In this document: in pieces, positions 53,094 through 61,343 of the stretch
How the letters are laid out: each line of letters begins with the position of its first letter
How positions within the stretch are numbered: position 1 is the stretch's first letter
DNA from: CANLBN01 sp034111645
GTDB lineage: Bacteria > Pseudomonadota > Gammaproteobacteria > Pseudomonadales > Cellvibrionaceae
Direction of reading: 5' to 3'
Length of the DNA stretch: 64,000 nucleotides
Assembly (NCBI GenBank): GCA_034111645.1
Contig: JAWUWW010000003.1
Span: 32,788-96,787, forward strand
Program-made: the position numbers and the translations under genes
The notes under the pieces: generated by a model
Told to the model about the DNA's origin: nothing
Seen by the model: the letters and a program-made list of their open reading frames with translations, nothing else
The model's database searches: none

Positions 53094-53966
53094 ATGGACA
53101 TTCAACTATTAGAAGCCTTTGTCACTATTGCCGAGCTCGGTTCTTTTTCTGCGGCTGCCGAACGCTTGCATTTAACGCAATCGGCTATTAGTAAACGCAT
53201 TGCTCTTTTAGAGACTCAGGTGACGCAACCGCTGTTTGATCGTGTTGGCCGAAGCGTGCAGTTGACCGAAGCGGGCTTAGCTTTAGTGCCAAGAGCTAAG
53301 CGCATTTTGCAAGAAATAGCAGATACAAAACAATTTATGAGTGATATCCGAGGCAGCGTATCGGGGCCATTACGCATTGCTACTAGTCATCATATAGGCT
53401 TGCATCGACTACCTCCTTTTTTAAAAACTTTTAGTCAGCAATATCCAGAAGTTCATTTACAGCTCACTTTTATTGATTCCGAACAAGCTATTAACGCTAT
53501 ATTACAAGGTGAATTTGAACTGGCATTAATTACGCTGCCAAAGACTATTATCGACAACACAATTGACAACATTCAACATCATATATTGTGGCAAGACCCG
53601 ATGGAGTTTATCGTCACAACTAATCATCCACTTAGCGTAAAGCAAAAGATAAAACTCGAAGATCTAGCCGCATATCCGGCCATATTGCCTGACCGAAATA
53701 CATATACGACAGAGCTTATCCAACAACTTTTTACTCAAGAAAAACAACTATTAGATATATCTATGACCACTAATCATTTAGATGCTATTAAGATGATGAT
53801 TTCTGTTGGTCTGGGTTGGAGTGTGTTGCCGGAGACATTAATGAGTAAAAACATTACGCGTTTGGATGTTGATGGTTTAAAGCTGATAAGGCAACTAGGT
53901 TGCATACACCACCGAGGACGCATTTTGTCTAATGCGGCAAGAGCTATGCTTAAACATTTACAATAA
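53094..53966 (+). CDS. LysR-family transcriptional regulator, divergent from leuC
   Basis: DNA-binding regulator of 290 residues. The winged helix-turn-helix is at 1-60 (LLEAFVTIAELGSFSAAAER, then QSAISKRIALLETQ), followed by the periplasmic-binding-like effector domain (SGPLRIATSHHIGLHRLPPF). The divergent position and the shared palindrome argue that it controls leuCDB, as LysR regulators next to leuC do in Pseudomonas. The effector is unknown; a leucine-pathway intermediate is a reasonable guess. Confidence 0.9.
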   Translation: MDIQLLEAFVTIAELGSFSAAAERLHLTQSAISKRIALLETQVTQPLFDRVGRSVQLTEAGLALVPRAKRILQEIADTKQFMSDIRGSVSGPLRIATSHHIGLHRLPPFLKTFSQQYPEVHLQLTFIDSEQAINAILQGEFELALITLPKTIIDNTIDNIQHHILWQDPMEFIVTTNHPLSVKQKIKLEDLAAYPAILPDRNTYTTELIQQLFTQEKQLLDISMTTNHLDAIKMMISVGLGWSVLPETLMSKNITRLDVDGLKLIRQLGCIHHRGRILSNAARAMLKHLQ

Positions 53967-53989
53967 AATTTTTACTCAGTTAAATAAAA

Positions 53990-54017
53990 GCCCAATCATT
54001 AATTGAATGTTGGGCTA
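53990..54017. terminator. Hairpin between convergent LysR and Spy-like genes
   Basis: AGCCCAA-T-CATT pairs with AATG-TTGGGCT around a small loop; A run on the left (T run for the minus strand). Placed between the ends of two convergent genes, it most likely ends the spy-like transcript and perhaps both. Confidence 0.6.
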
Positions 54018-54085
54018 GAGCATTAACGTTAAAAACCTTATTCAATCTAAACATATTAATAAAGCCTTGATCTTTTACAATCAAG

Positions 54086-54475
54086 TTATGTTTTTTTATT
54101 TTCTCTTCTTTCTTCACGCTTTTGTTCATGCATAGCTTTATATTTTTCCTTGCGCTCTTCAACACGCTGCTCAAATTTAGCCAACTGATCATCATTCATA
54201 AACGCAGATAAATCTGTAAGTGTTTGTTGATGATATTGCTGCATTTGAATTTTTTGCGCTTCTCGTTGTTTTTGCATAAAGGCTTTACGCTTATCTCGAT
54301 TACTTGTCATAACCGCTATAAAATCAGACTGCTGCTGTGCTGTTAATTCTAACTGGCGGGCTAATTTCTCAAAATCAGGCCCTTTATGTTTTTCAGCTAT
54401 CGAAATCGATGAGAGTGAAAATAAAGATATTAGTAGAATAGTGGTAATAGTATTTTTTTCTATATATTTTTTCAT
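54086..54475 (-). CDS. Spy/CpxP-like periplasmic chaperone
   Basis: Small stress chaperone of the Spy/CpxP (LTXXQ) family. 129 residues: a signal peptide (TTILLISLFSLSSISIA), then an all-helical, highly charged domain with two LTxxQ-like motifs, LELTAQQQSDF near 44 and MNDDQLAKF near 95, and a very basic/acidic tail (EKYKAMHEQKREERRENKKT). In E. coli spy is a target of BaeSR and Cpx; here it sits directly downstream of a baeR-baeS pair, so it is probably both output and feedback element of that system. Confidence 0.85.
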   Translation of the reverse strand: MKKYIEKNTITTILLISLFSLSSISIAEKHKGPDFEKLARQLELTAQQQSDFIAVMTSNRDKRKAFMQKQREAQKIQMQQYHQQTLTDLSAFMNDDQLAKFEQRVEERKEKYKAMHEQKREERRENKKT

Positions 54476-54577
54476 AATGAAGCCTCAATAGTAATAATGA
54501 TTTGAGTAGTCACTATAAATAACAAATATGAAACAAATAATGATAAATGAGGAAGAAATAAGACAATGAAAAGAGAG

Positions 54578-55282
54578 CTAGCTCAATTCGACATACTCCA
54601 TTTTATAACCAACACCATAGACGGAATGTATAATTTCTACGCTAGCATCGACATTGGCAATCTTATGGCGCAACTTTTTAATATGGCTATCTATGGTTCT
54701 CTCTGACACTATCCGATAATCACTATACATTTCATCCATTAGTTGCGAGCGCGAATAAATTCTGCCAGGCGAACGCGCCATTAAGCTCAATAATGTATAT
54801 TCGATTGCAGTGAGTTCTATTTTTTTACCCTTAAGCTGAACATTCATTTTATCATCTTCTAGCAACAAACCTGTTGATGTTGATAATTCTTGATAATGCT
54901 GCCTACGCAATAATGCTTTCGTTCTTGCGACAACTTCTCTTGGACTATAAGGCTTACACACATAGTCGTCTGCGCCTAACTCAAGCCCTAAAAGTCTATC
55001 TATCTCTTCAACTTTTGCTGTCGTTATAATAATGGGAAGATACTGATAAACTGGCGATTGACGAATTTCTTTGCATAGCGAAATACCATCTTTATTGGGC
55101 AACATAATATCGAGCAATATAATATCTGGCTTAAAAGAGTTGAGAGCCTCTAAGACGTTGTTACCGTCATTGACCAAATTTACGACGAAACTCGATTGCT
55201 GCAAATAATCTTTTAGTAACTCGGCTAACTTTGGCTCGTCTTCAACGACTAATACTTTATGGCTCATATTTATATCTGACAT
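54578..55282 (-). CDS. baeR: OmpR-family response regulator, BaeR-like
   Basis: Two-component transcription factor (234 aa). Receiver domain with VVEDEPKLAELLKDYL and phospho-acceptor Asp in DIILLDIMLPNKDG; switch Lys in VCKPYSPREVVART. The C-terminal winged helix has RTIDSHIKKLRHKI. The stretches EEIDRLLGLELGADDY and SERTIDSHIKKLRHKI are close to E. coli BaeR, the envelope-stress regulator of spy and the mdtABC efflux genes. An ATG at 55267 is an alternative start. Lies 17 bases after the kinase gene. Confidence 0.9.
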   Translation of the reverse strand: MSDINMSHKVLVVEDEPKLAELLKDYLQQSSFVVNLVNDGNNVLEALNSFKPDIILLDIMLPNKDGISLCKEIRQSPVYQYLPIIITTAKVEEIDRLLGLELGADDYVCKPYSPREVVARTKALLRRQHYQELSTSTGLLLEDDKMNVQLKGKKIELTAIEYTLLSLMARSPGRIYSRSQLMDEMYSDYRIVSERTIDSHIKKLRHKIANVDASVEIIHSVYGVGYKMEYVELS

Positions 55283-55299
55283 ATGGTTAATAAGTAAGG

Positions 55300-56838
55300 C
55301 TATATTTTTGCTTTAGATAAAAAAATTGTAATTTTTAAGCCGCCTAACGCAGAGTGCTCGGCACTAATGTTACCTGAATGAGCCTCAACTATTGCTTTAC
55401 ATATAGACAAACCTAAACCACTCCCGCCTTTATCACGGTTTCTTGATTTTTCCTCTCGATATAGTCGGTTAAATAATTGTTGCAATGAAGCCGATGAGAC
55501 ACCGGGAGAACTATCATGCCAAGCTATGATAACTGCATCTGAACTTGAAGCTCCGATTTTTACTCTTATTTCTCCACCGTTATCCGTATAACGCATGCTG
55601 TTTTGTAAGAGGTTTTCAAACAGTTGATAAAGCCGATCGGTATCGGCATAAACAGTTATATCATCTTCATCCAAAAAGTTATCGCCAGACAAATTTTCAA
55701 TACTATATTTTAAAGCGTGGGCTTTTAAATCGATTTGATGATGTTCAAAAACACTCGTTAATACGTTACGAATCGATACAGAAGCAAACTGATAGTTTAA
55801 TGCGCCTGAATCCGAGAGTGTAAGCTCATGTAGGTCATCGACTAATCTTTGCAAACGTAATACATCATCATGTAGAGAATTTATCCTCTCCATCGATAAT
55901 TTTCTCACGCCATCTTGCATCGCTTCTAGCTCTGCTTTGAGCGTTGATAATGGCGTGCGTAATTCATGCGATATATCGGCAATCCATCGTTGCTGTGATT
56001 GTTGATGATCAGCCAGAGATTGCGATAACTGATTAAATGATTGCACGAGACTACCAATTTCATCATTGGCTTTATAATCCACATGGTGATCATAATCACG
56101 AACCATTAAGCGGTTCATCGCCAAGACTAATCTTTGAATTGGTGAGGTCATCCAACGCGCAATAAAAAAGGCGACAATAACAGCTAATATACATGCAACA
56201 ATTGCAATACCAATAAAATATTTCGTTTGTTTACTGACAAAAACTTGATCGGCTCTATTATTAATATCACTTAATTTATTAATATCACTTAATTTATTAA
56301 TACCTACATAACCTCTAAGACGATTATCAACAACCACATCAACAAGCAATAAACCACTCACTGATGTAATCCGACCATAAATAATGTCTTTATCAGTATC
56401 TAGTAATACATAGGGATAACGACGTGATGCAGGTTTAAAGGGTCTAGAAAAGTCGCCGGCCTTAAATGCTTGTGACGATAATTTTGGCGGTGAAAATGTC
56501 GAGAAAGTTGATGAAACTCCATCGTCTTGGGCATTATTTTGAGAAGGATTTGTTCGAGCTGAGCTTAGCAAGGTATCTCTATCATTCTGTCGATGTTCTT
56601 GCAGTAACCTTAGCCAGATTTTTCTGTTGTTTTTTAGACTTTGCCATTGCTGCTCTAATTTTATATTTTCAGCAATAGTTTGGCCAAAGCTTTGTAGAGA
56701 TTGGTATCGAATATCATTAAGGTATTGTAAAAACCCTGCACGAAATATTAACAACATTGCTAAAAAAGCAATTAACGTAACCCCAAGGGCAAGCAGAGAA
56801 AAAGCAATAACCAGCTTATGTCGAATACTCAAGGTCAT
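55300..56838 (-). CDS. baeS: Sensor histidine kinase, BaeS-like
   Basis: Membrane sensor kinase of 512 residues. Helix 1 at about 9-32, a periplasmic sensor of about 175 residues, helix 2 at about 208-232 (YFIGIAIVACILAVIVAFFI), a HAMP domain, the HisKA box with SHELRTPLSTLKAELEAMQD (His about 291), and the HATPase with NLLQNSMRYTDNGGEIRV and GGSGLGLSICKAIVEAHSG. It pairs with the BaeR-like regulator. The periplasmic domain is much longer than the roughly 130 residues of E. coli BaeS, with an Asn/Ser-rich insertion near 85-125 and a small tandem duplication before helix 2. Confidence 0.9.
   Translation of the reverse strand: MTLSIRHKLVIAFSLLALGVTLIAFLAMLLIFRAGFLQYLNDIRYQSLQSFGQTIAENIKLEQQWQSLKNNRKIWLRLLQEHRQNDRDTLLSSARTNPSQNNAQDDGVSSTFSTFSPPKLSSQAFKAGDFSRPFKPASRRYPYVLLDTDKDIIYGRITSVSGLLLVDVVVDNRLRGYVGINKLSDINKLSDINNRADQVFVSKQTKYFIGIAIVACILAVIVAFFIARWMTSPIQRLVLAMNRLMVRDYDHHVDYKANDEIGSLVQSFNQLSQSLADHQQSQQRWIADISHELRTPLSTLKAELEAMQDGVRKLSMERINSLHDDVLRLQRLVDDLHELTLSDSGALNYQFASVSIRNVLTSVFEHHQIDLKAHALKYSIENLSGDNFLDEDDITVYADTDRLYQLFENLLQNSMRYTDNGGEIRVKIGASSSDAVIIAWHDSSPGVSSASLQQLFNRLYREEKSRNRDKGGSGLGLSICKAIVEAHSGNISAEHSALGGLKITIFLSKAKI
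56261..56301 (-). repeat. 18-bp tandem duplication in the sensor kinase gene
   Basis: TTAATATCACTTAATTTA is present twice in a row, plus the start of a third copy, encoding repeated INKLSD just before the second membrane helix. Being a multiple of three, it keeps the frame; the identical DNA suggests a recent slippage event. Confidence 0.85.
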
Positions 56839-57100
56839 AAAAAATCATCATCATTGAAAATAAGCTTAACTATAGCGTATTTAAAATATTAGCATTAGTC
56901 CAATAATGACGAATTCACATTATTTGCACAGTTCAAAATTGCTTTAAACGTAAATTCTTAAGTTAAACCTTGCGTTGATCAAAATATTGGAGTGGATGAT
57001 GATCAAAACATTGATCAATTTATGGCGGCGATATAAGCTCTTGTTTATGTAAAACAATTAATAACATCAAGCTTGCGCTCAAAAACTCAAAACTCTACCT

Positions 57101-57661
57101 ATGAACTTACAAATACAAACAATAGAGCATCAGACTAAAAAATGGCTGCAAGAAGTCGTTATTGGTTTACAGTTGTGCCCTTTTGCAAAGGCACCTTTTC
57201 AAAACGAACAGATATGCTTCTTTGTTAGTCAAGCTAATAGTGAGGAAGAATTAATAGAAGATCTTATAAGACAGTGTGATCATTTAGATAAGGATGTAGA
57301 CACTGAAACCACATTAATCATTTGTGTTAATTTATTGGATGATTTCTTTGATTTTTGTCAATTTTTGACGTGGGCAAATAGCACCTTAAAAAGTAATCAA
57401 TGGCAAGGAGTTTATCAACTTGCAAACTTTCACCCAGACTATGTTTTTAATGGCTGTGAAAGTGACGACCCTCAGAATCTAACCAACCGTGCGCCGTTTC
57501 CTATTTTACATTTACTGCGTGAAGAATCACTTTCTAAAAAATTAGAAAAATATCCACAACCAGAGTTGATTCCTGAAAATAATATAAAAAAAATGCAGCA
57601 ATTAAGTGTTGATGAACAGCTTAAATATTTTTCGTACCTTTTTAAAAATACCGATAATTAA
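57101..57661 (+). CDS. DUF1415 family protein
   Basis: Cytosolic protein of 186 residues in DUF1415, common in gammaproteobacteria, function unknown. Visible family features: the early WLQEVVIGLQLCPFAKAPFQ motif with a conserved Cys and the FHPDYVFNGCESDDPQNLTN segment near 115-135, which has conserved His, Asp and Cys that look like an active or metal site, then NRAPFPILHLLREESL. Convergent with the AAA ATPase gene, whose stop is 10 bases away. Confidence 0.88.
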   Translation: MNLQIQTIEHQTKKWLQEVVIGLQLCPFAKAPFQNEQICFFVSQANSEEELIEDLIRQCDHLDKDVDTETTLIICVNLLDDFFDFCQFLTWANSTLKSNQWQGVYQLANFHPDYVFNGCESDDPQNLTNRAPFPILHLLREESLSKKLEKYPQPELIPENNIKKMQQLSVDEQLKYFSYLFKNTDN

Positions 57662-57671
57662 CAAGGCAATC

Positions 57672-59141
57672 TTAGTTTGCTCGAACGGCTCGCGTACTTG
57701 CCCAATGACGCAATTCATTAATAGACTCTGCGCGTGTTACTGATATAGGCATGGTTGAACTCACTGCATTTAAATAATGCTCCAACACTAACTCTTCATT
57801 ATTTGCACGAGCTTTATACAACGATGAAACAATAGCCTGCTCTATTTCTGCACCTGTAAAACCCTCAGTAACTTCGGCAATTTTATCAATCTCTTCTTGG
57901 TTAAGCGTGAGATCTCGCTTATCAAGATGAATACTCACAATACCTGCACGATCAATTTTATTAGGCAAATCGACAAAAAATATTTCATCTAAGCGCCCTT
58001 TACGAATTAGCTCGGGCGGTAGGCGCGTAATATCATTACTTGTAGCCACAATAAATACTTTACTTTTACGCTCGGCCATCCAAGTGAGTAGTGTGCCTAA
58101 TACACGTTGAGAAATACCTTCGTTATCAGATTGAGATAGCGATTTTTCGATTTCATCCATCCATAAAACACATGGGGCAACATTATCGGCAAGCTGAAGT
58201 GTCTCGCGTAAATTACGCTCAGTTTCACCATGGTATTTATTATATAAAGCAGCCATATCCAAGCGAAGTAATGGCACGTGCCAAAGTCCAGCAATGGCTT
58301 TTGCTGCCAAACTTTTACCGCCACCTTGCACACCTAACAACATAAGTCCTTTTGGAGTATCGAGCTTGGTATCTTCATTTATAAATGCATCTTTACGCTC
58401 GCCCAACCATTTTTTTAACCCGTGTAAGCCACCGACTTCAGAAAACCGCGTTGTGTCGTATTCGTAGCTTAAAATATTATTCATATTCATAAGCTCAAAT
58501 TTAGCTTTATTTACCGCTGATAAATCGCTCGCTGTAATTGCACCATCATCGACAATAGCTCCTCGCGCTAAATGTTTAACATCACTCTCGGTTAAGCCTC
58601 GAAGATTACTCACCATTAGGTCGAGAGTTTTACTATCTGTTTTGACTTGAAGGCCATTATTATTTTTTTGCCAAGCTCCAGCTTCATCAACAATTATTTT
58701 GCGAATCTTCTCGCTAGAAGGAAAGTTTAATTTAAAGTGTAATCCATAACGTTGAATTTCGGGAGGTAGTTTCAATTTATGACTAGTCAACACAATAGTG
58801 ATGCCCTCGGCACCATAAAGAACTATATCTTTTAAAGCACGCACCACATTGGCATCTTCAAAATAATTATGAAAGTCACATAAAACATAAATACCCACTT
58901 CACTGCGCTGACGAATCGACAATAAAAGCTCATCAGGCTTCTGAAATTGAGGTGACACTACCAAATGCGTTGAAGCATTTTTAACAAGACCATCGGTACT
59001 CGTCCAACGGTGTAATGTACGATATGTTTTCACCGCTAAACGCGTACATAATTCGAGAACTCTTGGCTCCTCATAAGACTCTATCGCGATTAGCGACACA
59101 CCCTTTTTAAGCATTAGCTCTATATCTTTTAGTTCTTCCAT
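57672..59141 (-). CDS. Ycf46-like AAA ATPase
   Basis: AAA ATPase of 489 residues resembling Ycf46 of chloroplasts and cyanobacteria. An N-terminal region (about 1-240) is related to inactive AAA folds and has no Walker motifs; the C-terminal AAA module has Walker A GVQGGGKSLAAKAIAG near 268, Walker B CVLWMDEIEKSLSQ near 325, sensor 1 FIVATSNDITRLP and Arg finger RKGRLDEIFFVDLP. In cyanobacteria Ycf46 is linked to carbon uptake; in bacteria like this its role is unknown. It stands alone on the minus strand, so no partner is visible. Confidence 0.88.
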   Translation of the reverse strand: MEELKDIELMLKKGVSLIAIESYEEPRVLELCTRLAVKTYRTLHRWTSTDGLVKNASTHLVVSPQFQKPDELLLSIRQRSEVGIYVLCDFHNYFEDANVVRALKDIVLYGAEGITIVLTSHKLKLPPEIQRYGLHFKLNFPSSEKIRKIIVDEAGAWQKNNNGLQVKTDSKTLDLMVSNLRGLTESDVKHLARGAIVDDGAITASDLSAVNKAKFELMNMNNILSYEYDTTRFSEVGGLHGLKKWLGERKDAFINEDTKLDTPKGLMLLGVQGGGKSLAAKAIAGLWHVPLLRLDMAALYNKYHGETERNLRETLQLADNVAPCVLWMDEIEKSLSQSDNEGISQRVLGTLLTWMAERKSKVFIVATSNDITRLPPELIRKGRLDEIFFVDLPNKIDRAGIVSIHLDKRDLTLNQEEIDKIAEVTEGFTGAEIEQAIVSSLYKARANNEELVLEHYLNAVSSTMPISVTRAESINELRHWASTRAVRAN

Positions 59142-59178
59142 TGAGTTTTTCTCTGTAAGCTTTTATTTTATTTTTTGC

Positions 59179-59613
59179 TTAGGTTTTTCTTGGCGGCAAT
59201 TGCTGATGCTGAGGTAATTCATCAGGATTAATATACCAAGGTGCCTTAGAATCGCAAAAAACATTCCATTGAGGACGAATTTCAGGATCATCATTAAGTG
59301 TGCCCGCAGGAATAACAACGATATTGCCGCCTTTACTATTCCATGGCATTGAGCTACCGCAAACTTTACAAAAAGCCGTCGCAAAATATTTGCTTTCAGG
59401 TGGATTATAACGACTCAAAAGCTCTGCACCAGTTAACCAATTAAAATCATCGCACTTCACAAATAAATTACTGGCATGAGCACTGCCGGTATACTTACGA
59501 CAACGAGAGCAATGACAATATTGAAAAATACCTATATTGTCTTTAATCTCGTAAGTAACTTGACCACAAAGACAAGCGCCTTTTGTTGGCTGCTTAAGTA
59601 TTTTTATAGACAT
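59179..59613 (-). CDS. GFA-family (glutathione-dependent formaldehyde-activating-like) protein
   Basis: Mss4-like zinc protein (144 aa) of the GFA / CENP-V family. The zinc ligands are GACLCGQVTYEI, CHCSRCRKYTGSAHA and AFCKVCGSSMPW, giving seven or eight cysteines in the right spacing. Start at 59613, where AAGGAG lies seven bases upstream; an earlier in-frame start at 59655 is not supported. Most proteins of this family have no proven reaction; the formaldehyde label comes from one Paracoccus enzyme. Confidence 0.9.
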   Translation of the reverse strand: MSIKILKQPTKGACLCGQVTYEIKDNIGIFQYCHCSRCRKYTGSAHASNLFVKCDDFNWLTGAELLSRYNPPESKYFATAFCKVCGSSMPWNSKGGNIVVIPAGTLNDDPEIRPQWNVFCDSKAPWYINPDELPQHQQLPPRKT

Positions 59614-59668
59614 GTTTTGCTCCTTTGCCACTTTTTTAGAGTATCGACAAATCAAGAAATATAAAAAT

Positions 59669-59956
59669 TTAAGTCAAACGATTGGCTGTCAAAATCTCTT
59701 TATCTGTAAGAATACTACTCACTGCTTCGATAAAACTCAAAAAATGATCACTCTTTAAATGAGCATCAAAAGCTTTTTGATCAGTGTAAAGTTCATATAA
59801 ATAAAATATATGTGGGGTTTTATCATCTTGAGCGACATCGAAATATTTGCATTCAGGCTCTAAACTAAGACTGTTCTCAGCTTGTTTTAGCATTAATGGT
59901 TTAAATAGGTCGATGGAATCTGGTTTAACTTCAAACCTAACAACAACAGCGTACAT
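59669..59956 (-). CDS. ABM-domain protein (putative quinol monooxygenase type)
   Basis: 95-residue ferredoxin-like dimeric fold of the antibiotic biosynthesis monooxygenase family. Visible pattern: MYAVVVRFEVKPDSIDLFKP, the conserved LEPECKYFDVAQDDKTPHIF and the YELYTDQKAFDAHLKSDHFL segment with the conserved His. E. coli YgiN is a related quinol monooxygenase, but the substrate here is not known. AGAGAG lies before the ATG. Lies just upstream of the GFA gene on the same strand, so the two may be co-transcribed. Confidence 0.88.
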   Translation of the reverse strand: MYAVVVRFEVKPDSIDLFKPLMLKQAENSLSLEPECKYFDVAQDDKTPHIFYLYELYTDQKAFDAHLKSDHFLSFIEAVSSILTDKEILTANRLT

Positions 59957-60106
59957 GTTAGCTCTCTTTTTATTAGTTTGTTAAATAATACTTTGTCGCT
60001 TAACAATATATGATAATACTGACTTTGACAGTCGCAGCAATACTTTCTGAAAGTTAACGATAATTATGTAATTATCTTCTCGCAATCAAAGCAGTAGCAT
60101 AATTAC

Positions 60107-60460
60107 CTAACTGTTAAATAAAAATAAGCAAAAGGCTACAAGGCAGAATAACTGCAAACGAGCAATCCACATTGACGTCGTAAACTGCTCAACAATATGC
60201 GTAGATTTAATGCTTTTTTTATAATTACCAGAAGCAAGATAGTAAGCAAATGGGATCGCCTTCCAGGTGACAATAGAAAAAACATCACCTACTGCCTTTT
60301 TAAACTCTTCTGGCTCATTTTCTTGTAATAATTTTACTGGTTTTTGCATACAAAACATAAGTGCAAAACCACTTAATAAATACACTGTTATAAAAAACAT
60401 GATCCCTAACTCAGCCATACCCATTTCGGTCAAGGAATTAGCAAACAGTTGGTCAAACAT
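60107..60460 (-). CDS. Hypothetical membrane protein (117 aa)
   Basis: Family not recognised. Two or three hydrophobic segments: IMFFITVYLLSGFALMFCMQ near 19-38, a weaker one near 62-76 (IVTWKAIPFAYYLAS) and ARLQLFCLVAFCLFLF at the C-terminus. The middle is charged. ATG 60460 with AGGGGGTG upstream is preferred to a GTG two codons earlier. A single gene between spacers; function unknown. Confidence 0.65.
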   Translation of the reverse strand: MFDQLFANSLTEMGMAELGIMFFITVYLLSGFALMFCMQKPVKLLQENEPEEFKKAVGDVFSIVTWKAIPFAYYLASGNYKKSIKSTHIVEQFTTSMWIARLQLFCLVAFCLFLFNS

Positions 60461-60567
60461 TGTCACCCCCTAAAATTTGTATACTTCAAAATATTATTGT
60501 CACTTTCTATTTTTAAATCCGCGTCCTAATAAAAGTACGAATATTATTTTTTGGATTGGTAATACTT

Positions 60568-60963
60568 TTATTCTTCAGCAATACAAAGCCCTGTAAAAAT
60601 AGATTGCTTTGTTATGAATGTAAATGGCTTTTGCTTATTAGTTGAATATTCCTCTATAAGCAATAAATCCACCGTCGTCTCTGGATAATGAGGAATAATT
60701 ACTTTGAAAGCCTGAGTTTTAGAACCATAGTCTACGATACTTGGCTGCTCTTTAATATTGTCTGTAGTAAATACGCCATTAATTGCCCCTGTATTTTTAT
60801 CCACATTAAATTCTTTGTCTATAAGAGTCTCATACTTTGGCTGGTCGACTAACATACCTTTTTCACTGACAAACTGTGTTTGCTTGATAACACAAATAAA
60901 GACATCAAATGCAGAGTTGGCATTTATAGAGGTAAACATCAGAAAAACAAATAAATATGGCAT
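60568..60963 (-). CDS. Hypothetical exported protein (131 aa)
   Basis: Family not recognised. An N-terminal signal peptide (PYLFVFLMFTSINANSA) precedes a mostly beta-like, slightly acidic domain with FICVIKQTQF and ending FTGLCIAEE; the two cysteines could form a disulfide in the periplasm. Flanked by short AT-rich spacers. Probably secreted or periplasmic; nothing further can be said. Confidence 0.6.
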   Translation of the reverse strand: MPYLFVFLMFTSINANSAFDVFICVIKQTQFVSEKGMLVDQPKYETLIDKEFNVDKNTGAINGVFTTDNIKEQPSIVDYGSKTQAFKVIIPHYPETTVDLLLIEEYSTNKQKPFTFITKQSIFTGLCIAEE

Positions 60964-61135
60964 TGCGATTTTGAAACTCAGTTATAAAAAAGTCTTTAAA
61001 GGGTGAGTAAAATCATACATCAAAGTAGCGATAAGCATCTACTCAATCTATATAACTGTTTGACTTACTATTGTTGCAACCATAAGGCTCTATTAACTAA
61101 CTGCTACTTAAAGCAATAAGCACCGATTTGAGTTT

Positions 61136-61217
61136 CAGCTTGCGGGTGCTTTATAAACACAGCTAAAGCTTGGCAATATATGCCTGCCTTTAGCACAAGC
61201 TGTGCGCGGGGTTTTTT
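61136..61217 (+). ncRNA. Structured leader, possible C4-like antisense RNA / attenuator
   Basis: A compact fold is readable: CAGCTTG (61136-61142) and TGC (61147-61149) pair with GCA (61193-61195) and CAAGCTG (61196-61202); inside, GCTAAAG (61162-61168) pairs with CTTTAGC (61188-61194, competing) and GGCA with TGCC. The element ends in GCGGGG followed by six T. A second GCTAAAGC at 61274-61281 could take the place of the first, giving alternative pairing. The layout recalls C4 antisense RNAs ahead of icd/ant genes of phages P1 and P7. This is my own pairing by eye, not a covariance match. Confidence 0.4.
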
Positions 61218-61343
61218 ATGCCCAGAATAAACCGTCGATTTATGTCCTACTTGCAAGACGGTATACAAAATTTGCTAAAGCGGAATACCTCAAGCGCCAA
61301 GGTGTTCTCAGAACTTTTCCTTTTGGCGCGTGAGGAAAACATA

